Source of the DNA: Devosia sp. 1566
GTDB lineage: Bacteria; Pseudomonadota; Alphaproteobacteria; Rhizobiales; Devosiaceae
Assembly: GCF_004005995.1 (NCBI RefSeq)
Contig: NZ_CP034767.1
Coordinates: forward strand, 3,100,001-3,164,000
Direction: 5' to 3'
DNA: 64,000 bases
Positions within the stretch are counted from its first letter, which is position 1. Every line of letters starts with the position of its first letter. This document shows positions 44,545 to 52,823 of this stretch, piece after piece. A model generated the notes under the pieces. That model was not told where the DNA came from. It saw only the letters and a program-made list of their open reading frames with translations, and made no database searches. The translations under genes and the position numbers were made by a program.

Positions 44545-45165
44545 TTAAGCGTCGATCTGCATGGCCGCTCTTAGGTGGCCCTTGAACTCCGCGACGGCGG
44601 ACAGAATGGCCGCTCGGTCACCAAGTTGTGCCAAATCGAATGTCATCTTAGTGGCCGCAAGCGGGGGGGTAGAACTAACTAGCACCTCACGGTCATTCTC
44701 GGGTGGCTCTTGCTTCTCCCATACACCGTAATACCAGTTTAGGCTGGTATCTTCCGTGCACTTCCAAGCCATTAAGGTGAGCATAGACTTCGTTGTGGCA
44801 GCGTCGGGAAATTTAGCAGCGTCGGGCTCCCCCCGGCCTAACTCATCAAAGTCTACATCGTCAGCATCCAGCATTATCTCCAGTAGCCAATCATTTGCCT
44901 TTAGCTCCTGATTGCTGGCGTTTATACCTTTGTAGAGAAATGACGCCTTGTAGAATGGCAGCGCGTCCCAAGCCCACTTGTGTCTCATCGGATTTGTCGA
45001 CAACTGTCCGGGACGAGCGGTTGCAAAGGGAGCCCAAGCATAAAAATCGTGGGTCTCGAACTCGTCACTTATAACTTGAACGAGGTCCATGACCTTCCGC
45101 TGATAAGCCCAGACGAGGCGATACGCTTTCCGCACGTCCCGTAAGGCGAGTTCTAAATCTTGCAT
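44545..45165 (-). CDS. Unrecognised protein, partner of the nuclease-like gene
   Basis: Protein of 206 aa, soluble, with a helical N-terminus (LALRDVRKAYRLVWAYQRKVMDLVQVISDEF) and an acidic middle (LDADDVDFDELGRGEPD). Tryptophan-rich stretches include WAWDALPFYKASFLY and LNWYYGVWEKQEPP. I know no family. ATG 45165 overlaps the stop of the upstream gene (ATGA on the minus strand) and follows GGAGAGC, so the two are translationally coupled. Codon usage is less G+C-rich than the flanks. It may be a specificity, immunity or effector partner of the nuclease-like protein. Confidence 0.75.
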   Translation of the reverse strand: MQDLELALRDVRKAYRLVWAYQRKVMDLVQVISDEFETHDFYAWAPFATARPGQLSTNPMRHKWAWDALPFYKASFLYKGINASNQELKANDWLLEIMLDADDVDFDELGRGEPDAAKFPDAATTKSMLTLMAWKCTEDTSLNWYYGVWEKQEPPENDREVLVSSTPPLAATKMTFDLAQLGDRAAILSAVAEFKGHLRAAMQIDA

Positions 45166-45920
45166 CATGCTCTCCAGAAGAGACTACGGATGACTGAAAG
45201 AGACTGGTCAGCGTTTTGCATCGTCTCGAAATTCCCCAAAGTGTTCAGCTCCTGCCCCTGTCGAAATCCAAAGAGCGAAAGTGCATCCCTTATGTCGTCA
45301 ACTATGCGCTGTGTATGGCTATCGAAAATGTCGATGGCACTGAGCGCCGTGTAAAGCCTCGACCAATCGGCGGCGGCGGCGGTCAGCGCAGTCTTCCCAT
45401 CGGACACAGTCAAAATCTCCGACTTGAGCCGAGCAGCAAGTTCTGCGGCGGAGCTGCCGACACCACCGATGGCCAAAAGGTACACCTTTCGGGTTCCGGC
45501 AAATTGCTCCTCATTGGGCGCATTCCTAGCCCTCAGCGCTTCCCATTGGCGATACCATTGGTGTGCGTATTGAGCCCCTCCGAGTTTTGCCTCGACTATA
45601 AGGTCGATGTGAATGGAGGGGTCACCCACCTCAAACTGGATAAATACGTCCGGCTCCACCGTGCCGCCAGTAACGGTGTCCGACCAACGAGGCCAAAATT
45701 CTATTTCTCTGAGTTCTGCCACTCTATACAGTGGAAGGACGGGACCAAAAGTCTCCCGCAAAACGGCCCAAAGAGTCGGCCCGCTTAGATACGCCAAACG
45801 TTCGAAGACGGTCGCGGTAAGAAGGTCTTCACTCGCTCGGAATGCTTCTGACCAAGAGACTGTTTCGCCTGATTTGGAGTCGACACGACCAGCTTTGCCC
45901 GACTGAATTGCTTTGAACAA
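45165..45920 (-). CDS. PD-(D/E)XK nuclease-like protein
   Basis: Protein of 251 aa. The middle carries a PD-(D/E)XK-type active-site pattern: VEPDVFIQFEVGD, then about 18 residues on IDLIVEAKLGGAQYAHQWYRQW, giving Asp, Glu-x-Lys and a following Gln. That is the arrangement of restriction-endonuclease-fold enzymes. The N-terminal part is helical. The start is TTG 45920, with AGGA nine bases upstream. It is translationally coupled to the unknown 206-aa gene. A DNA-cleaving defence role is inferred from the motif and the island context, not shown. Confidence 0.72.
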   Translation of the reverse strand: MFKAIQSGKAGRVDSKSGETVSWSEAFRASEDLLTATVFERLAYLSGPTLWAVLRETFGPVLPLYRVAELREIEFWPRWSDTVTGGTVEPDVFIQFEVGDPSIHIDLIVEAKLGGAQYAHQWYRQWEALRARNAPNEEQFAGTRKVYLLAIGGVGSSAAELAARLKSEILTVSDGKTALTAAAADWSRLYTALSAIDIFDSHTQRIVDDIRDALSLFGFRQGQELNTLGNFETMQNADQSLSVIRSLFWRA

Positions 45921-46088
45921 AAATCAAGTCCTAGGGAATATTGCTAATCGGAGCATATGCGGCTCAGTGACTTAGCTGCAAGGGGTGAAGTTGTGCCGTG
46001 CAATTCTTTCTTGGGCTTGCTAGGGCAGAGCCCAAAACTTGCCTGCTATCGAAGTCAAGCACGCCGTCAATGAACCATTACAGTCACA

Positions 46089-46679
46089 TCAGTCCACAAA
46101 ATCGAATATTTCATCCACCAAATTCTCGCACGCAAGAAGTGCGCTCAGTGTGACTCCGATTGTCGCCAATGCCCAGTTGGGAGCGTTACAGACGGCTCTA
46201 AGTTCTTGCTCGCCGTCCACGAGATCTGCTCGAACCGCTATGCCTGTGTTGTCGCCCGACCAATTTTCGGACAACTGCAGCTGCAGGTGGATTCCGAAGA
46301 AAGCCCACTTGAACCTGTTCGCGTCCTCTAGTCGGGTTGTATAGCGAGGAACAACTTGCAGGTGCTGGACGTACTCGATTTCCGGCTCGCCTTCTTCATC
46401 GCCCTCCCCTCCCCAATTTGCTAAGTCGCGGATTGCCATAAGCTCCTCATAGTCAGCAGCAGGAGTGCGGTTGTTGTGCTTGAACCAGAGCCGCCTTTTC
46501 GACAACAAGTCACCGTCGATTACGTCGCCTGTCGTATGGCGGACCTTCACCACCGTCGCACTATCGATCAGCTGGAATAGCTCGCCGTCTAGTGCGCGCA
46601 TCGCTGACGAAGTTGAGTGCCCTGTTTCGTTCCTGACGGCTTCGAGGAGGTCATTAATGCGCTTTCTCGAAATGAACAT
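46089..46679 (-). CDS. Unrecognised island protein
   Basis: Protein of 196 aa. ATG 46679 (MFISRKRINDLLEAV) follows GGTAGGAATCC; the frame is open a further 73 codons upstream, which I think is not translated. The N-terminal helix is basic, then LWFKHNNRTPAADYEELMAI and an acidic loop GGEGDEEGEPEIEYVQ. The C-terminus is helical and acidic (LLACENLVDEIFDFVD). No family recognised. It lies 168 bases upstream of the nuclease-like pair and on the same strand, so it may be co-regulated. Confidence 0.6.
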   Translation of the reverse strand: MFISRKRINDLLEAVRNETGHSTSSAMRALDGELFQLIDSATVVKVRHTTGDVIDGDLLSKRRLWFKHNNRTPAADYEELMAIRDLANWGGEGDEEGEPEIEYVQHLQVVPRYTTRLEDANRFKWAFFGIHLQLQLSENWSGDNTGIAVRADLVDGEQELRAVCNAPNWALATIGVTLSALLACENLVDEIFDFVD

Positions 46680-47006
46680 TGGATTCCTACCCACCATCGC
46701 CTTGGAGCATAGATAGAAGCGTATTCCGGGGTCCCGTAGCACGCAGCAATAGAGTGGAGCGGCCTTCACGTTCGGACAAGGTTGCCGAAGCAAGTATGCT
46801 AAGGCAGTAACATCAGGGCGTACCACCAAGTGACGTAACAGCCTTGCGCCCACGCACGTCACCTGACGCTCGATATTGGCCGATGTGACACTACTCAACC
46901 GCTGCCTAAGCCCTGATGTGGCAAAGTGATAGTCGCTTCACGACCGCGCGATTTGGCCCAGCCTTAGAACATCGTTAGCTATGTTGATCGCTAATAGACC
47001 TGAGCA
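46680..47006. other. Spacer between divergent island genes
   Basis: Divergent promoter region of the unknown minus-strand gene and the L,D-transpeptidase gene. No further gene or strong repeat seen. Confidence 0.4.
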
Positions 47007-48098
47007 GTGTTGTCCCGCAGGTGGGATTGGCTGACTAGATCCGTTCCCGAGTTCAAGATGCCAACATTGACCACGTGCGTTGCCCAAGCCGCCTTTGTTG
47101 CCGTACTTTCTATCTTCTGGAGCAATAACGCTCTGGCGCAGTCACAGACAATCACAGCGGACGCCATCAACTCTGCGAGTCTAACCGATTACATTGCTGC
47201 TGCGGCTTTCGCGCCTGCCGTGGTGCAGGTCGCGTCAAACGAAGCTATGGAGCCTGAGAGGGTTTACGCCGACCCGGCTCTAGCGCGCCTCCAGATACTG
47301 CTGGATCGGGCCGGAGCTTCCCCCGGCGTGGTTGACGGCTTCGATGGCGGAAACCTGCACAAGGCGGTACTGGCGTTTCAGATGATGAACGGCCTGCCTG
47401 CCGATGGACAACTGACGCTCGCTGTTGCGGCTAGACTGGATGAGCCGGGCGATGCCATCGGCCTTTACACCATCACTCCCGAGGACGCCGCAGCTATAGG
47501 CGGCCCCATTCCAACCGACTACGCCGAGAAGGCTGCGCTGGACTATCTTGGCTACGAGAGCGTTCCTGAACTGTTAGCCGAGCGGTTTCACATGGATGTC
47601 GGCTTACTAGTGGCGCTCAACCCGGCCTCTGGGTTCGGGGTTGGCGACAGCGTCAACGTCGCGATGACCGGCACCGGCCGCCAAGGTGTGGTGACTTGGA
47701 TTGAAGCCGACAAGACCCTTAAACAGGTGCGGGTTTATGGCGTCGATGGCGTGCTGCTCGCCGCCTACCCTGCAACCATTGGTAATGAAGAAAACCCCTC
47801 GCCAACCGGCACTTATGTGGTCGAAAACGCCACAGCCATGCCGGGCTACACCTACAATCCCAAGATCAACTTCCAGCAGGGCGAGAATACCGAAGTTCTG
47901 ACCATACCCCCCGGACCAAATGGGCCAGTAGGATCGGTGTGGATCGGCCTATCAAAGCCATCCTTCGGTATTCATGGCACCCCTGAGCCGTCGATGATCG
48001 ACAAGACCGGCTCGCATGGTTGCATTCGCCTGACCAACTGGGATGCTGAGGAACTTGCAGCGATGATCGCTCCGGGTGTGACAGTGGACTTCCTGTAA
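47007..48098 (+). CDS. L,D-transpeptidase with YkuD domain, exported
   Basis: Periplasmic cell-wall enzyme of 363 aa that cross-links peptidoglycan or attaches proteins to it. After a signal segment (TCVAQAAFVAVLSIFWSNNALAQ) comes a peptidoglycan-binding-1-like region (ILLDRAGASPGVVDGFDGGNLHKAVLAFQMMNGL). The C-terminal YkuD domain has the catalytic FGIHGTP and GSHGCIRLTN with the active cysteine. The start is GTG 47007; ATG 47058 is an alternative but would leave the signal peptide without its basic N-region. Not an obvious defence gene. Confidence 0.9.
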   Translation: MLSRRWDWLTRSVPEFKMPTLTTCVAQAAFVAVLSIFWSNNALAQSQTITADAINSASLTDYIAAAAFAPAVVQVASNEAMEPERVYADPALARLQILLDRAGASPGVVDGFDGGNLHKAVLAFQMMNGLPADGQLTLAVAARLDEPGDAIGLYTITPEDAAAIGGPIPTDYAEKAALDYLGYESVPELLAERFHMDVGLLVALNPASGFGVGDSVNVAMTGTGRQGVVTWIEADKTLKQVRVYGVDGVLLAAYPATIGNEENPSPTGTYVVENATAMPGYTYNPKINFQQGENTEVLTIPPGPNGPVGSVWIGLSKPSFGIHGTPEPSMIDKTGSHGCIRLTNWDAEELAAMIAPGVTVDFL

Positions 48099-48170
48099 GC
48101 TCCGACAACTGCATGTTGACACCGACTATTCGCGCCATGCGAGCCTCAGGTATAAACCTTGAGGTGACAC

Positions 48171-48716
48171 ATGGCTCGTATCGGCTACGCCCGCGTCAGC
48201 AGCAATGACCAAGACTTAGATATTCAACTGGCCAAGCTTAAAGCTGAGGGCTGCGAGATCGTTCGTTCCGAGAAGGTGTCGGGTGGAAGCCGTGAAGGCC
48301 GGGCCGAACTCGAAACGGTTATTGAGTTCCTGCGCCCCGGTGATGAATTGGTTGTCGCTCGCCTTGACCGACTGGGCCGCGACACCCGGGACGTACTCAA
48401 CCTCATTCATGAATGCGAGCAGCGAAAGGCGTTTGTCACGGTGCTCGACCCACACGTTTCGACTCGTGGCGAGGTGGGGCACATCGTGCTCACCGTGCTC
48501 GGCATGGTGGCCCAGATGGAGCGCCGCTTCATCAAAGAGCGGCAGCGTGAAGGCATACAGCAGGCCAAGGCGCAGGGGCGATACACAGGCGGAAAACGAC
48601 GTCCCGACCGGGAAAAAGTGATCCAATTCCGTACTGAGGGGCTGGGCGCTTCGGCGATTGCCAAACGGCTGGGCTGCTCGCGTATGCAGGTCTACCGGAT
48701 CATAGCAGAGCAGTAA
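48171..48716 (+). CDS. Serine recombinase (resolvase/invertase family)
   Basis: Site-specific recombinase of 181 aa, small resolvase/invertase type. The catalytic serine is in MARIGYARVSSNDQDLDIQL; the arginine-rich active-site helix is in VVARLDRLGRDTRDVLNLI; GMVAQMERRFIKERQREGI forms the dimer helix. The C-terminal HTH is GLGASAIAKRLGCSRMQVYRII. ATG 48171 follows GAGGTGACAC. It is the only mobility gene in the island. No flanking inverted repeats were found, so its target is unknown. Confidence 0.93.
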   Translation: MARIGYARVSSNDQDLDIQLAKLKAEGCEIVRSEKVSGGSREGRAELETVIEFLRPGDELVVARLDRLGRDTRDVLNLIHECEQRKAFVTVLDPHVSTRGEVGHIVLTVLGMVAQMERRFIKERQREGIQQAKAQGRYTGGKRRPDREKVIQFRTEGLGASAIAKRLGCSRMQVYRIIAEQ

Positions 48717-49029
48717 TGACGGGGCATCAGCACGGCGGTGCCCTACAGGTAGGTCACGCCGACATGGCGGGATGGCGTACAGATTGCAGGGGCTCTTGGG
48801 CAGAGTTGCCTGCGTATTTGGTGCCTTGCTCGTCCGCCCATACACCACTCCACGGCACAACGACGACAATTCCGGCAACAACGCACGTGCTGAATAGCGA
48901 TCCCTTTAAGCCAATCGTCACAACCTGAGTGGCGGGCCGAACTCACTTTGCACGAGCCGGGCCGAAGCGTAAGCTTCCGCCTGTTCAGCTCTGCTGACGC
49001 GGAGGGACAAAACACCAAGGGAGGACTTC
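48717..49029. other. Gene-free stretch
   Basis: Between the recombinase and the lectin-like gene. No supported gene and no pair of inverted repeats that could be a recombinase crossover site was visible. Confidence 0.4.
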
Positions 49030-49665
49030 ATGAGGCCAATTGTTCTAGCTGCATCAGCAGCACTGTTGCTGACGGGCACGCCCGCCGCCTTCGCTCAGGA
49101 TGCCATGAGCTTTTTCATTACCAGTACCGGGTTGGGCGACGGTGCCAACCTCGGCGGGTTGGAGGGCGCTGACGCGCATTGCCAGAGCTTGGCGGAGGCG
49201 GCCGGTTCCACCGGACAGACTTGGCGTGCTTATCTCAGCGCCGAGGGCGTCAATGCCCGCGATCGTATTGGCTCCGGTCCTTGGACCAATGCCAAGGGTG
49301 AAATCATCGCCGCCGATTTGGCTGAACTTCATAGTGACAAAGTCAACATCACAAAAGAAACGGGCCTCACCGAGGCTGGCGCTGTCGTCAGCGGACGGGG
49401 AGATGAACCCAATCAGCACGACATCCTCACCGGATCGAACGCCGACGGGACCTTGGCCGCTGGGCAAACTTGCGGCGATTGGACCATGAACGGAGAGGGG
49501 TCCGCCATGGTAGGACACCACGACCGTTCCGGCCCTGACACCCTCGCAACTGCCACGTCCTGGAACGCGGCGCACCCGTCACGAGGCTGCGGGCAGGATG
49601 CCTTGGTGGGAACCGGCGGCGCTGGCCTACTTTACTGCTTTGCGGTTTTGCCGGTCGGCAACTGA
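49030..49665 (+). CDS. Secreted lectin-like protein
   Basis: Protein of 211 aa with a Sec signal peptide (ending PAAFAQD near residue 23). The mature part begins MSFFITSTGLGDGANLGGLEGADAHCQSLAEAAG, followed by WRAYLSAEGVNARDRIGSGPW. This is the endostatin/C-type-lectin-like fold annotated as lectin in many proteobacteria. Cys in AHCQS, TCGDW, RGCGQD and LYCFAV suit two disulfides. ATG 49030 follows GGGAGGACTTC. The ligand is unknown. Confidence 0.85.
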   Translation: MRPIVLAASAALLLTGTPAAFAQDAMSFFITSTGLGDGANLGGLEGADAHCQSLAEAAGSTGQTWRAYLSAEGVNARDRIGSGPWTNAKGEIIAADLAELHSDKVNITKETGLTEAGAVVSGRGDEPNQHDILTGSNADGTLAAGQTCGDWTMNGEGSAMVGHHDRSGPDTLATATSWNAAHPSRGCGQDALVGTGGAGLLYCFAVLPVGN

Positions 49666-50691
49666 AGCCTCAATGCCCGGATCAGACTAAGCCGCCTTAG
49701 TGACACACTAGGGCGGCAGGCATAGCCGAGCAACGGATGAAGCTTTCTTACTGTTTTGGTGAGTGGTCTCCCCAGTCGCGCAAGCCGTGGCCATAATGGC
49801 CGTGGAGGACAAGCGTCGAGGCAGGTACAGTCAATAGGGGTTTACCACCCGGCAGGCCCAGATCAGCCCCCGAACCACCGGTGTCCGAGTGGTTGCTGGC
49901 TATATTTATATGGTGCCCCTCCTCGACGGCAATGATAAAGTCGGCCATGAGCACAATTCAGTTCGAACCAGATCCCCGCCTTGCCGCACAAAAAGTCTCA
50001 GGAGGAGATCGGACTTGGGAGAGTACCTCTGAGCTACGGTTCTTTGCTCATTCGCCTCATGACCCAACCGCACTTCAACAGCAATGGAAGTGCGTCGAGA
50101 CGGGCGACTATGAATGGCGCGAGGTGCCTACGGTCACGGGTTCAACAATGTTGAACGACAACGCTGTCTAACCGCCTATATCCAGCAGGAGCTGGTAGAC
50201 TTGCCTAGCCACTGTACGTAGCTAGCCAAGCTCGCGAACCAGTAACCTCAGGCCTTAGATTCCCCGCGCCGCTGTCACATCAACTCGGCTCGAACCTCGT
50301 TGTGACGCCCGTCCTTAGTATCGGTGTTACGTGCCGACAGGGTATGCCCAAAAGTGACAGATAGTTCTACGGGCACGCCGCACTCGTAGTTCCTGCGCAT
50401 GGAGTTGGCAGTTGCTGAGTTATCGGCCAATAGAGGATCGGCAACTCATCATGTTGAGGCTCTCTGCAAACGAATAGAGTCTAGGGAGGTTGAAAAGCAG
50501 ATCGCTTGCCAGAGAATGCGGACGTGGCAAGCCGGGCAAAGGCTACCAGGAGAAGCCGAGCAGAGGGCAAACGGGCTTTGCGACTGCAAGAAAACAGCTA
50601 CACCGATTAGCAATAATTTCCGAGGAGGCGAACATCGCAGCTGCTAAGAGCTTTGCCTAAAGAGCGGCACTAAAACCAGAAGGAACTTGAG
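49666..50691. other. Long gene-poor stretch in the island
   Basis: About 1 kb without a convincing gene. Overlapping short frames exist (49748-49954 minus, 49947-50171 plus beginning MSTIQFEPDPRL, 50399-50647 plus) but lack ribosome sites and recognisable domains. The 49947 frame is the least implausible, with 74 codons. Confidence 0.5.
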
Positions 50692-51843
50692 TTGTATATC
50701 TCTGTGATATTTCCACTAGCTGATTTTCGTGTACTTCATGACAATCATGCTGGCCGCCTGAGCAAACCGAAATGGGGCGAGCATGATCCCCAAGCTCTAT
50801 TTGTGCGCGGCTTCGGAAGCATTCACACCCGAAACAAGTCAGGACTGGGTTTCTTCGGAGAGAATTATTACGCGGATTGCGACAACCTAGTGAAATATCC
50901 TCAGCAGACATTCGTGTCAGCGATTGTCGGGGACGAACGAAGAATACTTACTTACCCAATTTATCGTCGCTTCTATTTTGATGGCTTAACATCCGGTCGG
51001 TTCGAGCTCGGGTTCAGGATGAACAAGGCTACCTTAGAGGCAGCAAAGACGATTGCTGATTATAGACATAACGAACTTGTCTACGACCCCGTTTCAGTCG
51101 CGAAACAGATTCTATCGAAACAAACTACATTGCATCTTCTTGATGGCCGAACGCTCGCGTCTGCGCTCGTGCAAATCATGGAGCCGCTCAGAGATGCCTA
51201 TCTGATGGCTACGACGAGCAGTAGTGCGATGCACCAGTATGACATCACCTCGGTCGGCTCCAGGTACGTCAATGTTAGTTCGCCATTTGTCGTTGTGCGA
51301 TCGGGGAGCGACACACCACTCACCGGCGCAAGTAGCATGCGGTCACTGTACAAAGGGGAATTTGCAATGTGGGGGGCCAGAAGCGGCCACCACAGACGCG
51401 ACATAGACACGATGATTATCGAGTCTTCCAATTTGCTAACTAACGAGTCAGCCAAAGAGAGGTTCGCTCGACTATTTTATACCCAGATCCGCTGTCTAAG
51501 CTTCTCCCACTCGTTTTATCTAAGACAATCAGACAAGGGACAGTTCACTGGCCCCAGTCACTTACGGCCAGCGGTAGCGGCTATGCTTACGCGCCTGCAG
51601 AACCTTCAGCCAGTCGCCGGAGATAAACATGATGCTGATGTATGTCTTGCAATGGCCGAGATTGTCGCAAATTCAGATTTCAACCCGTCTCGGCTGGCCG
51701 ATGAGATAAATAAGCGGGTAAGTAGGACCTGGGCTAGAAGGTTTCTTCCAGCTGCCTTTAACTTTGTCGACAAGAAGATCGATAAAGCAATAGAGGCCGC
51801 CGCAAGCACTGCAACAAAGCAAGCGCTAAACGGCGGCCTCTGA
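50692..51843 (+). CDS. Unrecognised 383-aa island protein
   Basis: Soluble protein of 383 aa, starting TTG 50692 behind AAGGA (seven bases). The N-terminal part reads ISVIFPLADFRVLHDNHAGRL and FVRGFGSIHTRN, and a central region YDPVSVAKQILSKQTTLHL. The C-terminus is basic and helical (RVSRTWARRFLPAAFNFVDKKIDKAIEAA). No signal peptide or membrane segment. G+C is clearly lower than flanking chromosomal genes. It converges with the Hachiman operon, 242 bases apart. I know no family. The island setting makes a defence or mobile-element role possible. Confidence 0.7.
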   Translation: MYISVIFPLADFRVLHDNHAGRLSKPKWGEHDPQALFVRGFGSIHTRNKSGLGFFGENYYADCDNLVKYPQQTFVSAIVGDERRILTYPIYRRFYFDGLTSGRFELGFRMNKATLEAAKTIADYRHNELVYDPVSVAKQILSKQTTLHLLDGRTLASALVQIMEPLRDAYLMATTSSSAMHQYDITSVGSRYVNVSSPFVVVRSGSDTPLTGASSMRSLYKGEFAMWGARSGHHRRDIDTMIIESSNLLTNESAKERFARLFYTQIRCLSFSHSFYLRQSDKGQFTGPSHLRPAVAAMLTRLQNLQPVAGDKHDADVCLAMAEIVANSDFNPSRLADEINKRVSRTWARRFLPAAFNFVDKKIDKAIEAAASTATKQALNGGL

Positions 51844-52085
51844 ATATATTGGGCAGCACCAAATGCTCAGCCCGTCTATGACGTTGAGGGCAGACCCTCT
51901 TGAGTTCATTGATGCCCAAAAAGCCTGCGTTTGTCAAGCCACGCTTCAGCTGCCGCACTTTGCAAGTGTGTCGACACTGGGCGCTATTGCCACGCAAGGT
52001 ACGACTTCAATCCAGAACGCCACTAGCCTTGAGCGTCCATCGCCGCCCTATCTAAGCATGAAAAAGCTGAAGATATGGAGCAAAC

Positions 52086-52823
52086 CTACTTAAATCGAAG
52101 CGGTCGCTTGATCGTGCTGACCATGGTGGCACTGCCTGTAGGACGTACTTTGCTGACGATTCGCATGACCGCGACACTATGATGATAGTTTTTGAAGTCT
52201 CTTGCGTCGCCACCACTTGAGAATGACGTGGACAGTTGAGCATCGCCTGATTGCGCCAGAAGCCCAGAAGGCAGTGCAGAATGCCAGCCTTTGCTTTGGC
52301 GAAATCCATTAACAATGGCTCCGAATGGTGGATTGCCGTGCGCGAGGTGCGCCTCCCCATAAGAGATTAAGTCACCAGTGACATCACACTGTAAGTGACC
52401 ATCAGCGTCAGCAAAGCGGTCGAACTGGTTCTGCTTCATCGCAAGCAGATCACGGGCAACGGCATTGTGACAGGCATCGTAGAACTCTTGCGACTCGGGT
52501 CTGGGATTGCCAGCGACAGCATTCGGATAACTGAAGTCTGTTGCTGTGCCATCAACTCGTACGACCCAAAACCCTGAGCTTGACCATCCCTCTCCCTTGT
52601 TAAGCCTTCGTTCGAAGCGCTCTATACCCGGTCCGATTTTAGGTGGCCCATCACCAATCAACATATCATATCGCTCCAGCAACGCGGCAAGGTCGCTGTG
52701 GTCATTGAAGTCTGTTACAACATCTCCATTATTGTACCGAGCAAGCATCTCCCTAAAATGCTCAGTTGCCGCTTTCTTAGAAGTCCAATTGCGTCCGTTA
52801 GACAACTCAACTTGTTTCGCCAA
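52086..52823 (-). CDS. DUF3223-family protein, third gene of the Hachiman operon
   Basis: Protein of 245 aa. The N-terminal 140 residues match DUF3223: VELSNGRNWTSKKAATEHFREMLARY, DFNDHSDLAALLERYD, GFWVVRVDGTATDFSYPNAV and FYDACHNAVARDLL. A C-terminal region from about residue 145 follows the CDVTGDLISYGEAHLAHGNPPF block. The start is TTG 52823 with a strong GGAGG, overlapping the helicase gene's 3' end by 17 bases, so it is translationally coupled to HamB. DUF3223 has no established function. Its place here suggests an accessory or additional effector of the system. Confidence 0.85.
   Translation of the reverse strand: MAKQVELSNGRNWTSKKAATEHFREMLARYNNGDVVTDFNDHSDLAALLERYDMLIGDGPPKIGPGIERFERRLNKGEGWSSSGFWVVRVDGTATDFSYPNAVAGNPRPESQEFYDACHNAVARDLLAMKQNQFDRFADADGHLQCDVTGDLISYGEAHLAHGNPPFGAIVNGFRQSKGWHSALPSGLLAQSGDAQLSTSFSSGGDARDFKNYHHSVAVMRIVSKVRPTGSATMVSTIKRPLRFK

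Noticed and set aside
46680..46898. 73-codon N-terminal extension of the unknown gene at 46.1 kb
   Set aside because: Ribosome site at 46679 is good and the extension has a different composition; not excluded completely.
49748..50171. Two overlapping short frames on opposite strands
   Set aside because: They overlap each other, have no ribosome sites and show no domains.
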